DNA of 64,000 nucleotides from CALOBA01 sp942491465 (GTDB lineage: Bacteria > Pseudomonadota > Gammaproteobacteria > Chromatiales > Chromatiaceae), in the NCBI GenBank assembly GCA_942491465.1, contig CALOBA010000073.1:94610-158609 (forward strand). The letters run 5' to 3'. Positions 1 through 7,689 of this stretch are shown here, in pieces. The position numbers and the translations under genes were made by a program. The first letter of the stretch is position 1, and each line of letters starts with the position of its first letter. The notes under the pieces were generated by a model. That model worked only from the letters and a program-made list of their open reading frames with translations. It ran no database searches and had not been told where the DNA came from.

Positions 1-287
1 CTGGGGCTGAGCCGCAGTCGGCGTTGGATGCGGATGCGTTGCTCGGCGATGGAACCACGCCAACCGGAGCTTCGATGGGCCGACTGAAACTGCCACTTCA
101 GCAGGTGTGCAACAAGGATCAACAGGCGGCTGGCGAGCTCGCCGCGTTCCTTTCGGCCCATATCCGCCATCTCCTCGATCAGGTGCTCGACATCCAGCTC
201 GGCGAAACGTGATTGGCGCAACAGCTCCAAGTTGGCTTGCAGCCAAGCGTCGTAATCGTTGTGATAGCGGTCGGCGAGATTGCTCAT
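1..287 (-). CDS. DUF29 domain protein, C-terminus beyond window
   Basis: On the minus strand an ATG at 287 opens 95 codons with no stop before the window edge, so the gene is partial. The protein begins MSNLADRYHNDYDAWLQANL and continues with RFAELDVEHLIEEMADMGRKE and later KWQFQ and SIAEQRIRI. This is the DUF29 layout: an aspartate-tryptophan start, an LDxxHLIEE helix and an AEQR helix. DUF29 proteins are small helical proteins of unknown role, common in multiple copies in cyanobacteria and purple sulfur bacteria. A second, internally deleted DUF29 copy lies at 39709–39915. The family call is firm; no function can be given. Confidence 0.8.
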   Translation of the reverse strand, partial: MSNLADRYHNDYDAWLQANLELLRQSRFAELDVEHLIEEMADMGRKERGELASRLLILVAHLLKWQFQSAHRSSGWRGSIAEQRIRIQRRLRLSP

Positions 288-470
288 GAGGCCCTGGATG
301 ATGTTCGCGCCCGTGAACGATGATAAGCCGAGGTGGTGAGCCGTTGCCGTGGTGCTCGGGTGCCCGCCGAACTCGGCGCAGGTTGCTTCGGGGTCGAGGC
401 GCGACTACCGTAGCACAAGCCCCGGTCGCTTCGCCCCCATCCGATGCCCATGCCCGATCGGCAAGAGCTG

Positions 471-984
471 GGTCGGACCACGCTAACAAACTGAATCTCC
501 TTCAATTCCCTCGCGCGCGCCCAGCTTCTCCAAGACGTCGCCCACGAACCCCTCACCGCCAACCGCAAGTGCTTGTGTCCATTCCGGCCGACGGACATTC
601 CAGGGACTGTTCATAGTCTCCTCAACCCGGTCCCGGTCCCGGTCCCGGCGGCGTGCGACAAGCTCCGCGTCGGCGGCCCCGGCACCGCAACATGCGAGCA
701 GTCTGTCGTTGAGGACTGCGAACCCGAAGCGCCTCCGCGCCTCGAACAATCACTGCAACCATCGCGCACGGTCGCGCGCGAATTTCAGAAGAAACCCCCG
801 CTTGTGGTAGCGGTGGGTGATGCCGGATGTGCCCCGGAATGTGATGCCGATTCGCTTTCGCCATGGATCGCCTTCTCAATTAAGAGTGCCCATTTCGTGT
901 TGGAAATCGCTGTTCTAAGCAGCACCAGCTTTCCTGGCTGCGGGGTTTTGCGATAAAAAACATGAATTTGCAATGGTCCGACCC
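471..984 (-). mobile_element. RAYT-derived deletion element, copy 1
   Basis: A 514-bp element bounded by GGTCGGACCA on the left and TGGTCCGACCC on the right, which are inverted. Read on the minus strand in pieces it encodes a broken REP-associated tyrosine transposase (IS200-like): an N-terminal MAKANRHHIPGHI, then FEARRRFGFAVLN, then a C-terminal WTQALAVGGEGFVGDVLEKL. The central part, which normally carries the HUH and tyrosine catalytic residues, is missing and replaced by a short CGGGAC hexanucleotide run at about 627–650 (about four units). Compared with copies at 11329 and 15418 it has also lost about 120 bp of the C-terminal coding part. It cannot encode an active transposase. Confidence 0.75.
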
Positions 985-1002
985 AGTTTGACCATCAAGA
1001 GG

Positions 1003-2679
1003 CTACAAGTCCAACGGACTCTTCGCCTCTTTGATGCTCACGCTCGGGACCGTATGCGTATAGATCATCGTCGTCCGCACATCGCTATGGCCGAGCAATT
1101 CCTGAATGGTGCGGATATCGTAGTTGGCCTGCAGCAAATGACTCGCATAACTGTGCCGCAGCGTATGTGCGCTCGCCCGCTTGCGGATGCGTGACTGCTG
1201 CACCGCCTGTTTGATCGCCTTCTGCACATGGGATTCATGCAGATGGAACCGGCGGTGCTCCCCGGTATCGGGCACCACCGTTAGCGTCTTCGCCGGGAAC
1301 AGCCACTGCCAGACCAGTTCCTTGGCCGCATTCTTGTACTTCAGGTCCAATGCCGACGGCAGGAAGGCCCCGTGGTACCCGGCCGCCAAGTCCGCCTCGT
1401 GGACATGGGCGACCTGCTCGAGCTGAAGATCGATCTCGGTACGCAGAGCCTGGGGCAGCGGAACGGTCCGGTCCTTTTTACCCTTCCCGTCGTGCACAGT
1501 CAGCATCATCATGTCCAGATTGACGTCCTGGACACGCAACTTCAGACACTCGAACAGCCGCAGACCACAGCCGTATAGGAGTTTCGCGACCAAGTCGTAG
1601 GGATACCCCAGCCCGGCAATCACCCGATCCACCTCCTGCCGTGACAGCACCGTCGGGATGTAGGGCTTGCGTTTGGCACGGACCACGCCTTCAATCTGGC
1701 CGAAATCCTTCTCCAACACATGTCGGAACAGGAACAGCAGCGCATTGAATGCCTGATTCTGACTGGATGCCGAGACATGTCTCTCGACCGCCAGGTAGCT
1801 CAGGAACGCCTTCACGTCCTCGTTCGTCAGCGTGCTGGGCGGGCGCGGGTGAACGTACCCGTGCAGCTTCCTTGTCCATGCCCGGTACGACTTCAACGTC
1901 TTCGGCGAGTAGTGTCTGACCTTAATGGCCACTTCCAACTTGTCGTAGACGTCACGCCAGTCCCGCTCCGCTGCGGACGCTTCGGCGTTTGGCGGTAGGC
2001 TTCCTGCCGAACGCTGCGCCGACGTGGCCGACCGTCTTGACGCGATCGCCGCTGCGTCTGGGTCGGTATCCGGTCTGTACCGGTCGTACTGCTGCGAAAC
2101 TCGCTCTGAGCGCTGAGCAGGCCCCGAGGGGCTTGTCGGGATTGCCGGCGAGCGCGGCGGCCTACGAATAAGTACCCGCGGGGGCGGCGGAACCGTCGCC
2201 TGCCCTCGCGTCGTGGTCGCCGATGCGCCGCCAACCTCGGCAACCGAAGTAGTCGCGTCTCGCAGGCCATCCGGCGCCGCAGGGTGGACGACTACCGCCG
2301 TCGAGTTATCGCACTTCTGCGCAGTCCGAGTCGCAGGCCCAGCGACCGAGTGAGTGCGTCCTAAGCCGACCTCGGTGACGCCTGTCGCCGGCGCCTCGGC
2401 GCACACCGGCTTGCCCTCCGAGCCCACCATGCGCAAGTACACTCTAACCGCCTCCAACGCCTGACGACGCTTCCAAGGCTCCTGTCCCTTCGACTCCAGC
2501 TTCTTGCTGAACGCCTCCAAGCTGGTCTCGAAACGTGGGTCGTGTGTGTACTTCAGGCAGAAGTCGAGGAAGTAGCGCAGCCAGCGCTGGAAATGTGGCC
2601 GTTGGTTCGCGGCAACATCAGCACTCGCCAACGCTTGCTCGAACTTTTCCGCGATCTTAGGAGGGGTTTGCAGCAGCAT
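1003..2679 (-). CDS. integron-type tyrosine recombinase, N-terminally extended
   Basis: A 558-aa tyrosine recombinase. The C-terminal half has the catalytic set: Arg in GCGLRLFECLKL, Lys in HDGKGKKDRT, His and Arg in HTLRHSYASHLL, His in LLGHSDVRTT and Tyr in MIYTHT. Between them is an insert reading ALDLKYKNAAKELVWQWLFP, the extra helix that marks integron integrases rather than XerC/D. Usual IntI length is about 320–340 aa. Here about 220 residues precede the usual start: a first SAM-like core-binding domain (about residues 1–85), a low-complexity linker rich in Ser, Arg and Pro (about 90–220), then a second core-binding domain (about 225–320). It is transcribed away from the attI-like core at 2805, the normal integron layout. 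Likely inserts and excises the cassettes to its right. Confidence 0.85.
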   Translation of the reverse strand: MLLQTPPKIAEKFEQALASADVAANQRPHFQRWLRYFLDFCLKYTHDPRFETSLEAFSKKLESKGQEPWKRRQALEAVRVYLRMVGSEGKPVCAEAPATGVTEVGLGRTHSVAGPATRTAQKCDNSTAVVVHPAAPDGLRDATTSVAEVGGASATTTRGQATVPPPPRVLIRRPPRSPAIPTSPSGPAQRSERVSQQYDRYRPDTDPDAAAIASRRSATSAQRSAGSLPPNAEASAAERDWRDVYDKLEVAIKVRHYSPKTLKSYRAWTRKLHGYVHPRPPSTLTNEDVKAFLSYLAVERHVSASSQNQAFNALLFLFRHVLEKDFGQIEGVVRAKRKPYIPTVLSRQEVDRVIAGLGYPYDLVAKLLYGCGLRLFECLKLRVQDVNLDMMMLTVHDGKGKKDRTVPLPQALRTEIDLQLEQVAHVHEADLAAGYHGAFLPSALDLKYKNAAKELVWQWLFPAKTLTVVPDTGEHRRFHLHESHVQKAIKQAVQQSRIRKRASAHTLRHSYASHLLQANYDIRTIQELLGHSDVRTTMIYTHTVPSVSIKEAKSPLDL

Positions 2680-2693
2680 CGATCAGAGATTGT

Positions 2694-2724
2694 GGGGTAA
2701 CATGCGGAAATGGCATGTTATCCC
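2694..2724. promoter_or_regulatory. palindrome upstream of the integrase start
   Basis: GGGGTAACATGC and GCATGTTATCCC are inverted with one mismatch and a 7-nt spacer. The site starts 15 bp upstream of the integrase ATG. It is not a LexA box (CTGT-N8-ACAG). Position and symmetry suggest an operator or an accessory integrase site; this is inference. Confidence 0.4.
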
Positions 2725-2804
2725 GCACGCGCTTCCTCGTCCAGGCCCCGTTGTTAAGCCTGCCTGCCCTGTGGTAAGTTATCCGGAAAACTATACAATC
2801 ACTA

Positions 2805-2811
2805 GTTAGGC
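2805..2811 (+). other. attI-like core site
   Basis: GTTAGGC lies 126 bp from the integrase start codon, on the side where integrons place attI, and matches the GTTRRRY core where cassettes recombine between G and the first T. A GAAGAAGGAG ribosome-binding sequence and an ATG follow at once, as expected for a first cassette. Confidence 0.55.
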
Positions 2812-2827
2812 GAAGAAGGAGTAATTG

Positions 2828-3036
2828 ATGAATTATAAAGATGATTGTTGTTTTTCGTTTTTTTTTTTGTTTTTTGGCCCGTGATGGCGGACCCGGTCAG
2901 TCATTTTCCCTCAAACTTTTCAGGCTGCGAAACCGAATACCTTGATCCAGCCGATTATGGACTCGGAAATTTTTCCATTTCATACGGATGCGGCTCACTG
3001 GAAACATCCTGCAGATTTTGTTGTTCTCTTTTGTGA
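2828..3036 (+). pseudogene. first-cassette reading frame broken by T runs
   Basis: An AAGGAG sequence precedes an ATG at 2828, but the frame stops after 18 codons because of long T runs at about 2851–2876. A second frame continues through 3036 with plausible coding (…ADPVSHFPSNFSGC…, Cys-rich end). The picture fits a small cassette gene disrupted by slippage in the T tract. I do not recognise the product. Confidence 0.3.
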
Positions 3037-3608
3037 GAATCCCGGGAGCGGTGCCCGTCCGACTGAATTTATCGATACGCGGCGGTGGTAGGAAATGTCC
3101 CTCAACTGAGTCACGCCTTTCGGTCCAACATGGAAAACCGATTTCTCATCGCTGAGTTTCTGTGCTGTAGTCGATGAAGTCGAGGAGGTGAGGTTCGCAA
3201 GGCGTGCAGTTGTTGCCGCGGCATGCGCCCCGCGGTCAACAAGTCCAGGCAATTGCAGACAGATCTTGAAGCGCTGATTTCAAGAGAAAAACCGCACAAG
3301 ATATTTTTGGTCCACGGAGTGTTTACTCGTCACTGATGTTAAGCGAATACTGCATGCGCGGGGGCGTATGTCCGGATGATGCAGATCGGTGACCGCGAGT
3401 TAATTAGAATAATAGTCGGAGGAATGCAACGAGCTCGTGGGAATCTGCGGGGCTTGGGCGAAGGCTAAACACTTCACGGACATAGCGGGAGAAAGTCATC
3501 AATCATCCGTTGATTTCGATCTTTAGCGCCCTCGGATCTGAGTGCCTTGCCCATAGCGCAGCATTAACCAAGAGTACATCGTGACCAAATGCCGACCCTC
3601 GCGAAGAT
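3037..3608. other. no convincing gene
   Basis: About 570 bp with no frame that resembles a known protein. A minus-strand frame at 3503–3754 (83 aa) has reasonable composition, and a cassette gene on that strand is possible, but I do not recognise it and it has no clear ribosome-binding site. Confidence 0.3.
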
Positions 3609-4298
3609 GTGAACTGTTCTTTACTGGGTTTGGCTTTCATGATGGCAATGACGTTGTCATTTTGCACATTCGGTTTTATCTTCAGCGAGAGATCATCGAC
3701 GCCAGAAAAGCCCGAGTCGGCAAGATCTGGCACTACAGCGATACGCGCAATCAATCTGCTGATCTCCCCTTTCGATAACCTGTCTCCTTCGAAATGGTTG
3801 CCGCGGTACTATGACACAGTTTCAATTTTGAATCAGTACCTCGGGAAGTCACTTGAAGACTTCGTTGGTCTTGATGCGGCGACGGCAGCTGCGGAGCTCA
3901 TAAAATCTCTTGATCAGCAGGTGATGAAGAACGTCAAAACAAAATCCGCTGCGCACGCAAAAGTGTGGGAGGAAAAATCGCCACAAGAACAGGCAGCGCT
4001 CGTACAAGCTGCTTTAGGTTCCACGCTGCACATGGGGTGGGGCGAAGTCACGCGTGAATGCCCAGTATGTGGGAGCAACGGAACGCTGTCCGGAAACCAA
4101 GTCAAGGAATTTCCAGAGAAGTACGAAGATGAAGAACTGCTCATGGATGTTCAGTTTGGCGACCGATTTAAATGGTCATGTGGTCATCTCAAGGGAGCGG
4201 AAGAGGTGTGGGCAATACACGGATTCGACAACGACACGAAACCCGCCCGTCAAAGTTTGTACGAACTGTATGAGCCGGAGTACCCACCAAGAACATGA
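3609..4298 (+). CDS. hypothetical cassette protein with zinc-ribbon-like Cys pairs
   Basis: A 229-residue frame whose last 165 residues look genuine: a helical stretch (KWLPRYYDTVSILNQYLGK, then LDAATAAAELIKSL), then a ribbon-like pattern CPVCGSNG and FKWSCGHLKG near residues 150–195. The first 55 residues, hydrophobic and overlapping a minus-strand frame, may not be translated, so the true start is uncertain. The stop lies 28 bp before the attC-like hairpin at 4326, the usual place for a cassette gene. Base composition is lower in GC than the chromosomal genes further right, in line with transfer. I do not recognise the family. Confidence 0.4.
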   Translation: MNCSLLGLAFMMAMTLSFCTFGFIFSERSSTPEKPESARSGTTAIRAINLLISPFDNLSPSKWLPRYYDTVSILNQYLGKSLEDFVGLDAATAAAELIKSLDQQVMKNVKTKSAAHAKVWEEKSPQEQAALVQAALGSTLHMGWGEVTRECPVCGSNGTLSGNQVKEFPEKYEDEELLMDVQFGDRFKWSCGHLKGAEEVWAIHGFDNDTKPARQSLYELYEPEYPPRT

Positions 4299-4325
4299 CA
4301 AAATATGTAGGTTCTGCGCGGCGCT

Positions 4326-4407
4326 GCCTAATAACGTTGCTCGAGCGCCAAACTGCAAGGGCGCTTCGCGCGTCGTGCCGCAGTTTGGCGGGTTGCTAAC
4401 GTTAGCC
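4326..4407 (+). other. attC-like cassette recombination site 1
   Basis: The inverted arms CGCCAAACTGC and GCAGTTTGGCG form a perfect 11-bp stem. They are flanked outside by TAACGTTGC on the left and GCTAACGTTAGCC on the right, giving an R''-L''-L'-R' layout that ends in the core GTTAGCC (4401–4407). It directly follows the cassette frame ending at 4298. Confidence 0.7.
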
Positions 4408-4493
4408 CAGATAATTCTGCATTTCCGCCAATCAAGTAAGGGTTCCGAACCACCAGTCGCAACAAAGCGATTCGTTTAACGAGGATAAAACAG

Positions 4494-4661
4494 ATGAAAA
4501 TCACGGCATTAACTCCAGAAGACCTTCCCTTTAAAGCTCCTGGCATGGCGACTTGTGCAGCAGCTAGGTCAGCGGCTGTAGTGATGGAGCTTCCAGGAGT
4601 TCCCGGAAAGTTCAACGGAAATGATGTGGTAGATTCCAGCAGGAAACGCACAAGTATCTGA
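4494..4661 (+). CDS. small hypothetical cassette protein (55 aa)
   Basis: ATG at 4494 preceded by ACGAGGATAAAACAG, a fair ribosome-binding site, about 90 bp after attC site 1. The product starts MKITALTPEDLPFKAPGMA. A single-base shift near 4632 would let the frame continue as FQQETHKYLNAFIIFCGN to a later stop near 4705, so the present stop may be a recent frameshift. I do not recognise the protein. It is supported by position in the array and by the ribosome-binding site only. Confidence 0.35.
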   Translation: MKITALTPEDLPFKAPGMATCAAARSAAVVMELPGVPGKFNGNDVVDSSRKRTSI

Positions 4662-5635
4662 ACGCCTTCATAATCTTCTGCGGAAATGAATTGGTATCAG
4701 AATAAATTTATCGCTCGGCACAAGCGTTTGCATTCTGGCAGGACTTAGCGACATAACTGTAGCAGTCACGGAAGTCGAGATCTTTTACGGCTACCACGAA
4801 CATGACAATTTTTGATTTGCACTGCTGATTTCCGTTTCTTAACATGCAATACGGCGCCAAGCCCAACATGCGCTATAACTGCATTCCCAATGGTCTGGTT
4901 TTAACTTGACCAACCTGCGGATATCTACGAGGCGTACCGGCCTGTCGCGTATCAACAATAAAGATATTCAGGAAGACTAACAACGACTTAATGTGATGTT
5001 CGTCTGTATGCAACGTTGGGCTTCTGGTTAGTAGACCAGGTGAAATCAATGGCTATACCATTCACAGGTAGAAATCAGTACACAGGAGACGCAAGCTATT
5101 TTACTATCAGAACATTACGCTGAAGTCGATAATAGATAACGATTACGGCCTTCGTCTTTGAGCCTGGCAGCAAGAACAAGCCGCCGCGAGCACAGCCAAG
5201 AACATCCAACCGAAAGATAGATTTTTTATGGGAAGGGAGTCGCCCACCAAAGCGGTGCGCGCCGGTTTGGCTGCGCTGCGTGTACCGTTGGCCGCAGACC
5301 TCGGTTTAAGCACCTGCCGCTGCAACCCTCTACATGCACAGGCGCGCAGCAGTGGAGACTGGATGGGCTCGCCGCCCTCTGCCCGGCGAGACTGCAACCC
5401 GCCGGGGCGACCTTCCCTGCTGGGCCTGCAAGTGCCGCAATGGCGCAAGTCTATCCGCCCGATTCGCCGTGGGCAGAACAGCACGGCCCACCCTTCGTCG
5501 CCGAACTGGGCATCGCCGCAAAGCTGCGCGATGTTCAGTGCAGTGTCACTGTCGGCCTGCGCCGCGAACACTGGTCGCCGGCACGCTCGGCGTCCAGTGC
5601 AGGGCGTCGGCACCGCACACGGCCAACCAGTGCAC
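4662..5635. other. cassette sequence without recognisable gene
   Basis: The first half (to about 5130) is AT-richer and shows no long frame. The second half is GC-rich with overlapping frames on both strands, including a plus frame at 5228–5638 and a minus frame at 5143–5613. Neither resembles a known family. Its end abuts the attC-like site at 5636, so the block is probably one or two cassettes whose genes are lost or unknown. Confidence 0.3.
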
Positions 5636-5729
5636 TAGCCCGAACGCTGGCCCGCGTCCAGCACGCTATTGGTCCCGCTTGCTGGCGCCATGCGGGCCAG
5701 TGACGTCTGAGCTGTGCTGAACGTTATGC
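5636..5729 (+). other. attC-like cassette recombination site 2
   Basis: CTGGCCCGC (about 5653) and GCGGGCCAG (about 5693) form a 9-bp stem within AGCCCGAAC … GTGCTGAACGTTATGC, ending in the core GTTATGC at 5723–5729. The same GCTGTGCTGAACGTTATGC end recurs at the attC-like site at 12826–12892. Confidence 0.6.
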
Positions 5730-5748
5730 TCCACAACCGAACCTCTTC

Positions 5749-6245
5749 ATGAGTTTTATTTCCTATCCGCGAAAAACGAGTTGCAATCGCGCACCTTGCC
5801 AAACTTAATTTAGAACTCGTGTGATTCAAAGTATTTCTGATCTTGACCGAATTGAATGGTGGGAACGGAACACTCGCTTCGAACCGCGATAAGAAAATCC
5901 ACAGATGTTTTGGTAATAGTATCAAGAGAGTCTCTTTCCAGTTCGGCAATGGCCGCAGAAATGGATTACGCAAACTCACTGAAAAAACATATTGTTCCAA
6001 TTATCATTGATGAGGTCGAGTCAAGACATACCCCTTGGCTTCAGGCCGCCATGAAATATCAAGCCATCACGTTTGATGAGCGTCTTCCGTCCCAGTCAAC
6101 AGATCTTATAGTCAAGCTCGTTAAATCGAAGAAGGGAATTGTTTCTACGCACGAAACAAAAAGGTTTGAATTTTTTCAAAATTTTATCGGCGGTTCTGCG
6201 GCTGTAGCAGCTCTTCTTATTTTATTCTTTACAAATCCAGAGTGA
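5749..6245 (+). pseudogene. decayed TIR-domain protein with C-terminal membrane helix
   Basis: The ATG at 5749, 20 bp after the attC core, starts MSFISYPRK, a typical first TIR strand. The coding then jumps frames: RVAIAHLAKLNLELV, DLDRIEWW, and finally an uninterrupted frame from about 5856 (GTEHSLRTAIRKSTDVLVIV … SSAMAAEMDYANS … KKHIVPIIID). At least three frame changes are needed to join them. The acidic residue in the AAEMDYA helix sits where TIR NADases carry the catalytic Glu. The last 25 residues include a hydrophobic helix (GGSAAVAALLILFF), suggesting a membrane anchor. The TIR assignment is firm; the gene as it stands is broken. Confidence 0.65.
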
Positions 6246-6467
6246 AACGCATGTTCACAAGATAGAAGAGGTCCCTTTGCCAATTGTAGCTTGACCGAAA
6301 TTCTTCTATAATGATTATCTTAGTTTTCACAGATGATATAATCGGCAACGATGATGTCCAAGACCGTTTTCTAGGGGCTTCCTAGGAAAGGTTTTTGAAG
6401 CTGAAGACTTTAACTACAATCTTCAGCGTTGGCTTAGTGAAATTTCTCAAGATATCGCAACCAGAAG

Positions 6468-6519
6468 TCTAAGGATCAGCGGACGCGCCAAGGCGCGCGC
6501 CGCTGATGTGACGTTGGCT
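6468..6519 (+). other. attC-like cassette recombination site (weak)
   Basis: ATCAGCGG and CCGCTGAT with inner CGCGCC/GGCGCG form a hairpin, flanked by TCTAAGG on the left and ACGTTGGCT on the right. The core departs from GTTRRRY, so this may be a degenerate attC. It lies 56 bp before the next TIR gene. Confidence 0.4.
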
Positions 6520-6574
6520 GCGTGCGGAGCTGCCATGCTCTCGGGGCGCCGAGGTCGAGATATCTGGAGCTACA

Positions 6575-7063
6575 ATGGCAAGAAGGGTTTTCTTTAGTTC
6601 TCATTACAATCGCGATGTCCGAAGGGTTGTTCAAGTACGCAACTCCTGGGTAGTTCGCCGATACGGCGAAGCACAGCCCTTCTACGACAAGGCGGAGTTT
6701 GAGCAGGCCAAGAAGCGCGCTGGTGGTATCGAGGCATGGATCGAGCAACAACTCAAAGGCACATCCGTCACAGTCGTGCTATTCGGAGCCGAGACGTTTG
6801 AACGCAAGTGGGTCAGGCACGAGATCAAAAGAAGCTACGAGCTTGGCAAGGGAATCCTCGCCATCGACATTCACAAAATCAGGGACCCCCAACTCGGTGC
6901 AGATGTAAAGGGAAAGAACCCGTTGGACTATTGGTACACAACAGAGAACGGAAGGAAGATACCTTTTTCGGAGCAGTATAAAACATACGAGTGGGTTCGC
7001 GACGACGGATACTCGAACATGCCTGCCTGGATAGAAGCAGCGGCTTCCGCCTTGGGTCGCTAG
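6575..7063 (+). CDS. ThsB-like TIR protein (DUF1863/MTH538 type)
   Basis: 162 aa. The start MARRVFFSSHYNRDVRRVVQ is the first strand and helix of MTH538-type (DUF1863) TIR domains, the family that includes ThsB, the sensor and signal-producing TIR of Thoeris antiphage defence. Further hallmarks are the VTVVLFGAET strand (residues 65–74), the helix RKWVRHEIKRSYELGKG with a candidate catalytic Glu at 83, and the AIDIHKIRD strand followed by KGKNPLDYW. Length is normal for an intact single-domain ThsB. No ThsA-type effector (SIR2-SLOG or macro-TM) lies in the window. It sits in a cassette array between two other TIR genes. Family assignment is established knowledge; a defensive role here is inference. 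Confidence 0.75.
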   Translation: MARRVFFSSHYNRDVRRVVQVRNSWVVRRYGEAQPFYDKAEFEQAKKRAGGIEAWIEQQLKGTSVTVVLFGAETFERKWVRHEIKRSYELGKGILAIDIHKIRDPQLGADVKGKNPLDYWYTTENGRKIPFSEQYKTYEWVRDDGYSNMPAWIEAAASALGR

Positions 7064-7110
7064 GTAGTGACGCGGACGTGAACACCTGCCAGCAGGATCG
7101 GGACGTAACA

Positions 7111-7150
7111 ACCGGCTAACAAACCTGCCAGCGCGCGGTTAGCGTTAGCG
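7111..7150 (+). other. short attC-like site 3
   Basis: GCTAACAAACC and GGTTAGCGTTAGC are imperfect inverted repeats around an 11-nt loop, ending in the core GTTAGCG (7144–7150), 16 bp before the next gene's ATG. It is shorter than most attC sites. Confidence 0.5.
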
Positions 7151-7165
7151 ATGTAGGACAAATTT

Positions 7166-7681
7166 ATGGCAATTTCCATTAGTGACCTTCGCGCAGCGGG
7201 AACGCGGGCACACAGAACTACAGTTCTAAAATCTCTCAATGAGGCACTTGCCCGCAGCAAACCAACGGCGTTTCTGTGCCACAGCCACAAGGACAACGAC
7301 CTTGCTGAAGGACTGCAAGTACTACTCGCTGAAAATGGGTGGGATTTGTATATCGACTGGAAAGATCACGAAATGCCAGAGAAGCCAAGTAGGGAGACTG
7401 CCGATAAGATCAAGAAGAAAATTGGCGGGCTAGATTGGTTCTTATTTCTCGCCTTTCGAATTCGGCGTCGCGTTGAGGTCCTGTGGGAAATTGGTATCGC
7501 AGATACTAGAAAGAGCCACGATAAAATACTCATCATTCCAACATCAGATAGTTCCGGAACGTGGTACGGAAACGAATACTTACAACTTTATAATCAGATT
7601 GACACTGCTCAAGGCGGTGGACCCGCTAGATTTCCCGCCGGAGCAAAACGTCCGGCGGAACCTGTGCACAATTTGAGATAG
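7166..7681 (+). CDS. TIR-domain cassette protein with frame-scrambled segment
   Basis: 171 aa. TIR signature: TAFLCHSHKDNDLAEGLQVL (residues 34–53), DLYIDWKDHEMPEKPSRETA (60–79), GGLDWFLFLA (87–96), then LWEIGIAD (107–113) with the candidate catalytic Glu at 108, and KILIIPTSD and GTWYGNEYLQLY. Related proteins read roughly NSASRWCPWEIG before the catalytic Glu. Here that stretch reads RIRRRVEVLWEIG, while the same DNA in an adjacent frame gives SNSASR. Two compensating indels near 7448 and 7481 would explain it. The frame stays open, but the loop next to the active site is likely altered. It follows the ThsB-like gene by about 100 bp with an attC-like site between. Confidence 0.65.
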   Translation: MAISISDLRAAGTRAHRTTVLKSLNEALARSKPTAFLCHSHKDNDLAEGLQVLLAENGWDLYIDWKDHEMPEKPSRETADKIKKKIGGLDWFLFLAFRIRRRVEVLWEIGIADTRKSHDKILIIPTSDSSGTWYGNEYLQLYNQIDTAQGGGPARFPAGAKRPAEPVHNLR

Positions 7682-7689
7682 GCAAATTC

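Noticed and set aside
625..650. CCCGGT repeats as a possible coding Pro-Val repeat or CRISPR
   Set aside because: The units are 6 bp with no spacers and lie at the deletion junction of a RAYT remnant; neither a CRISPR array nor a repeat protein.
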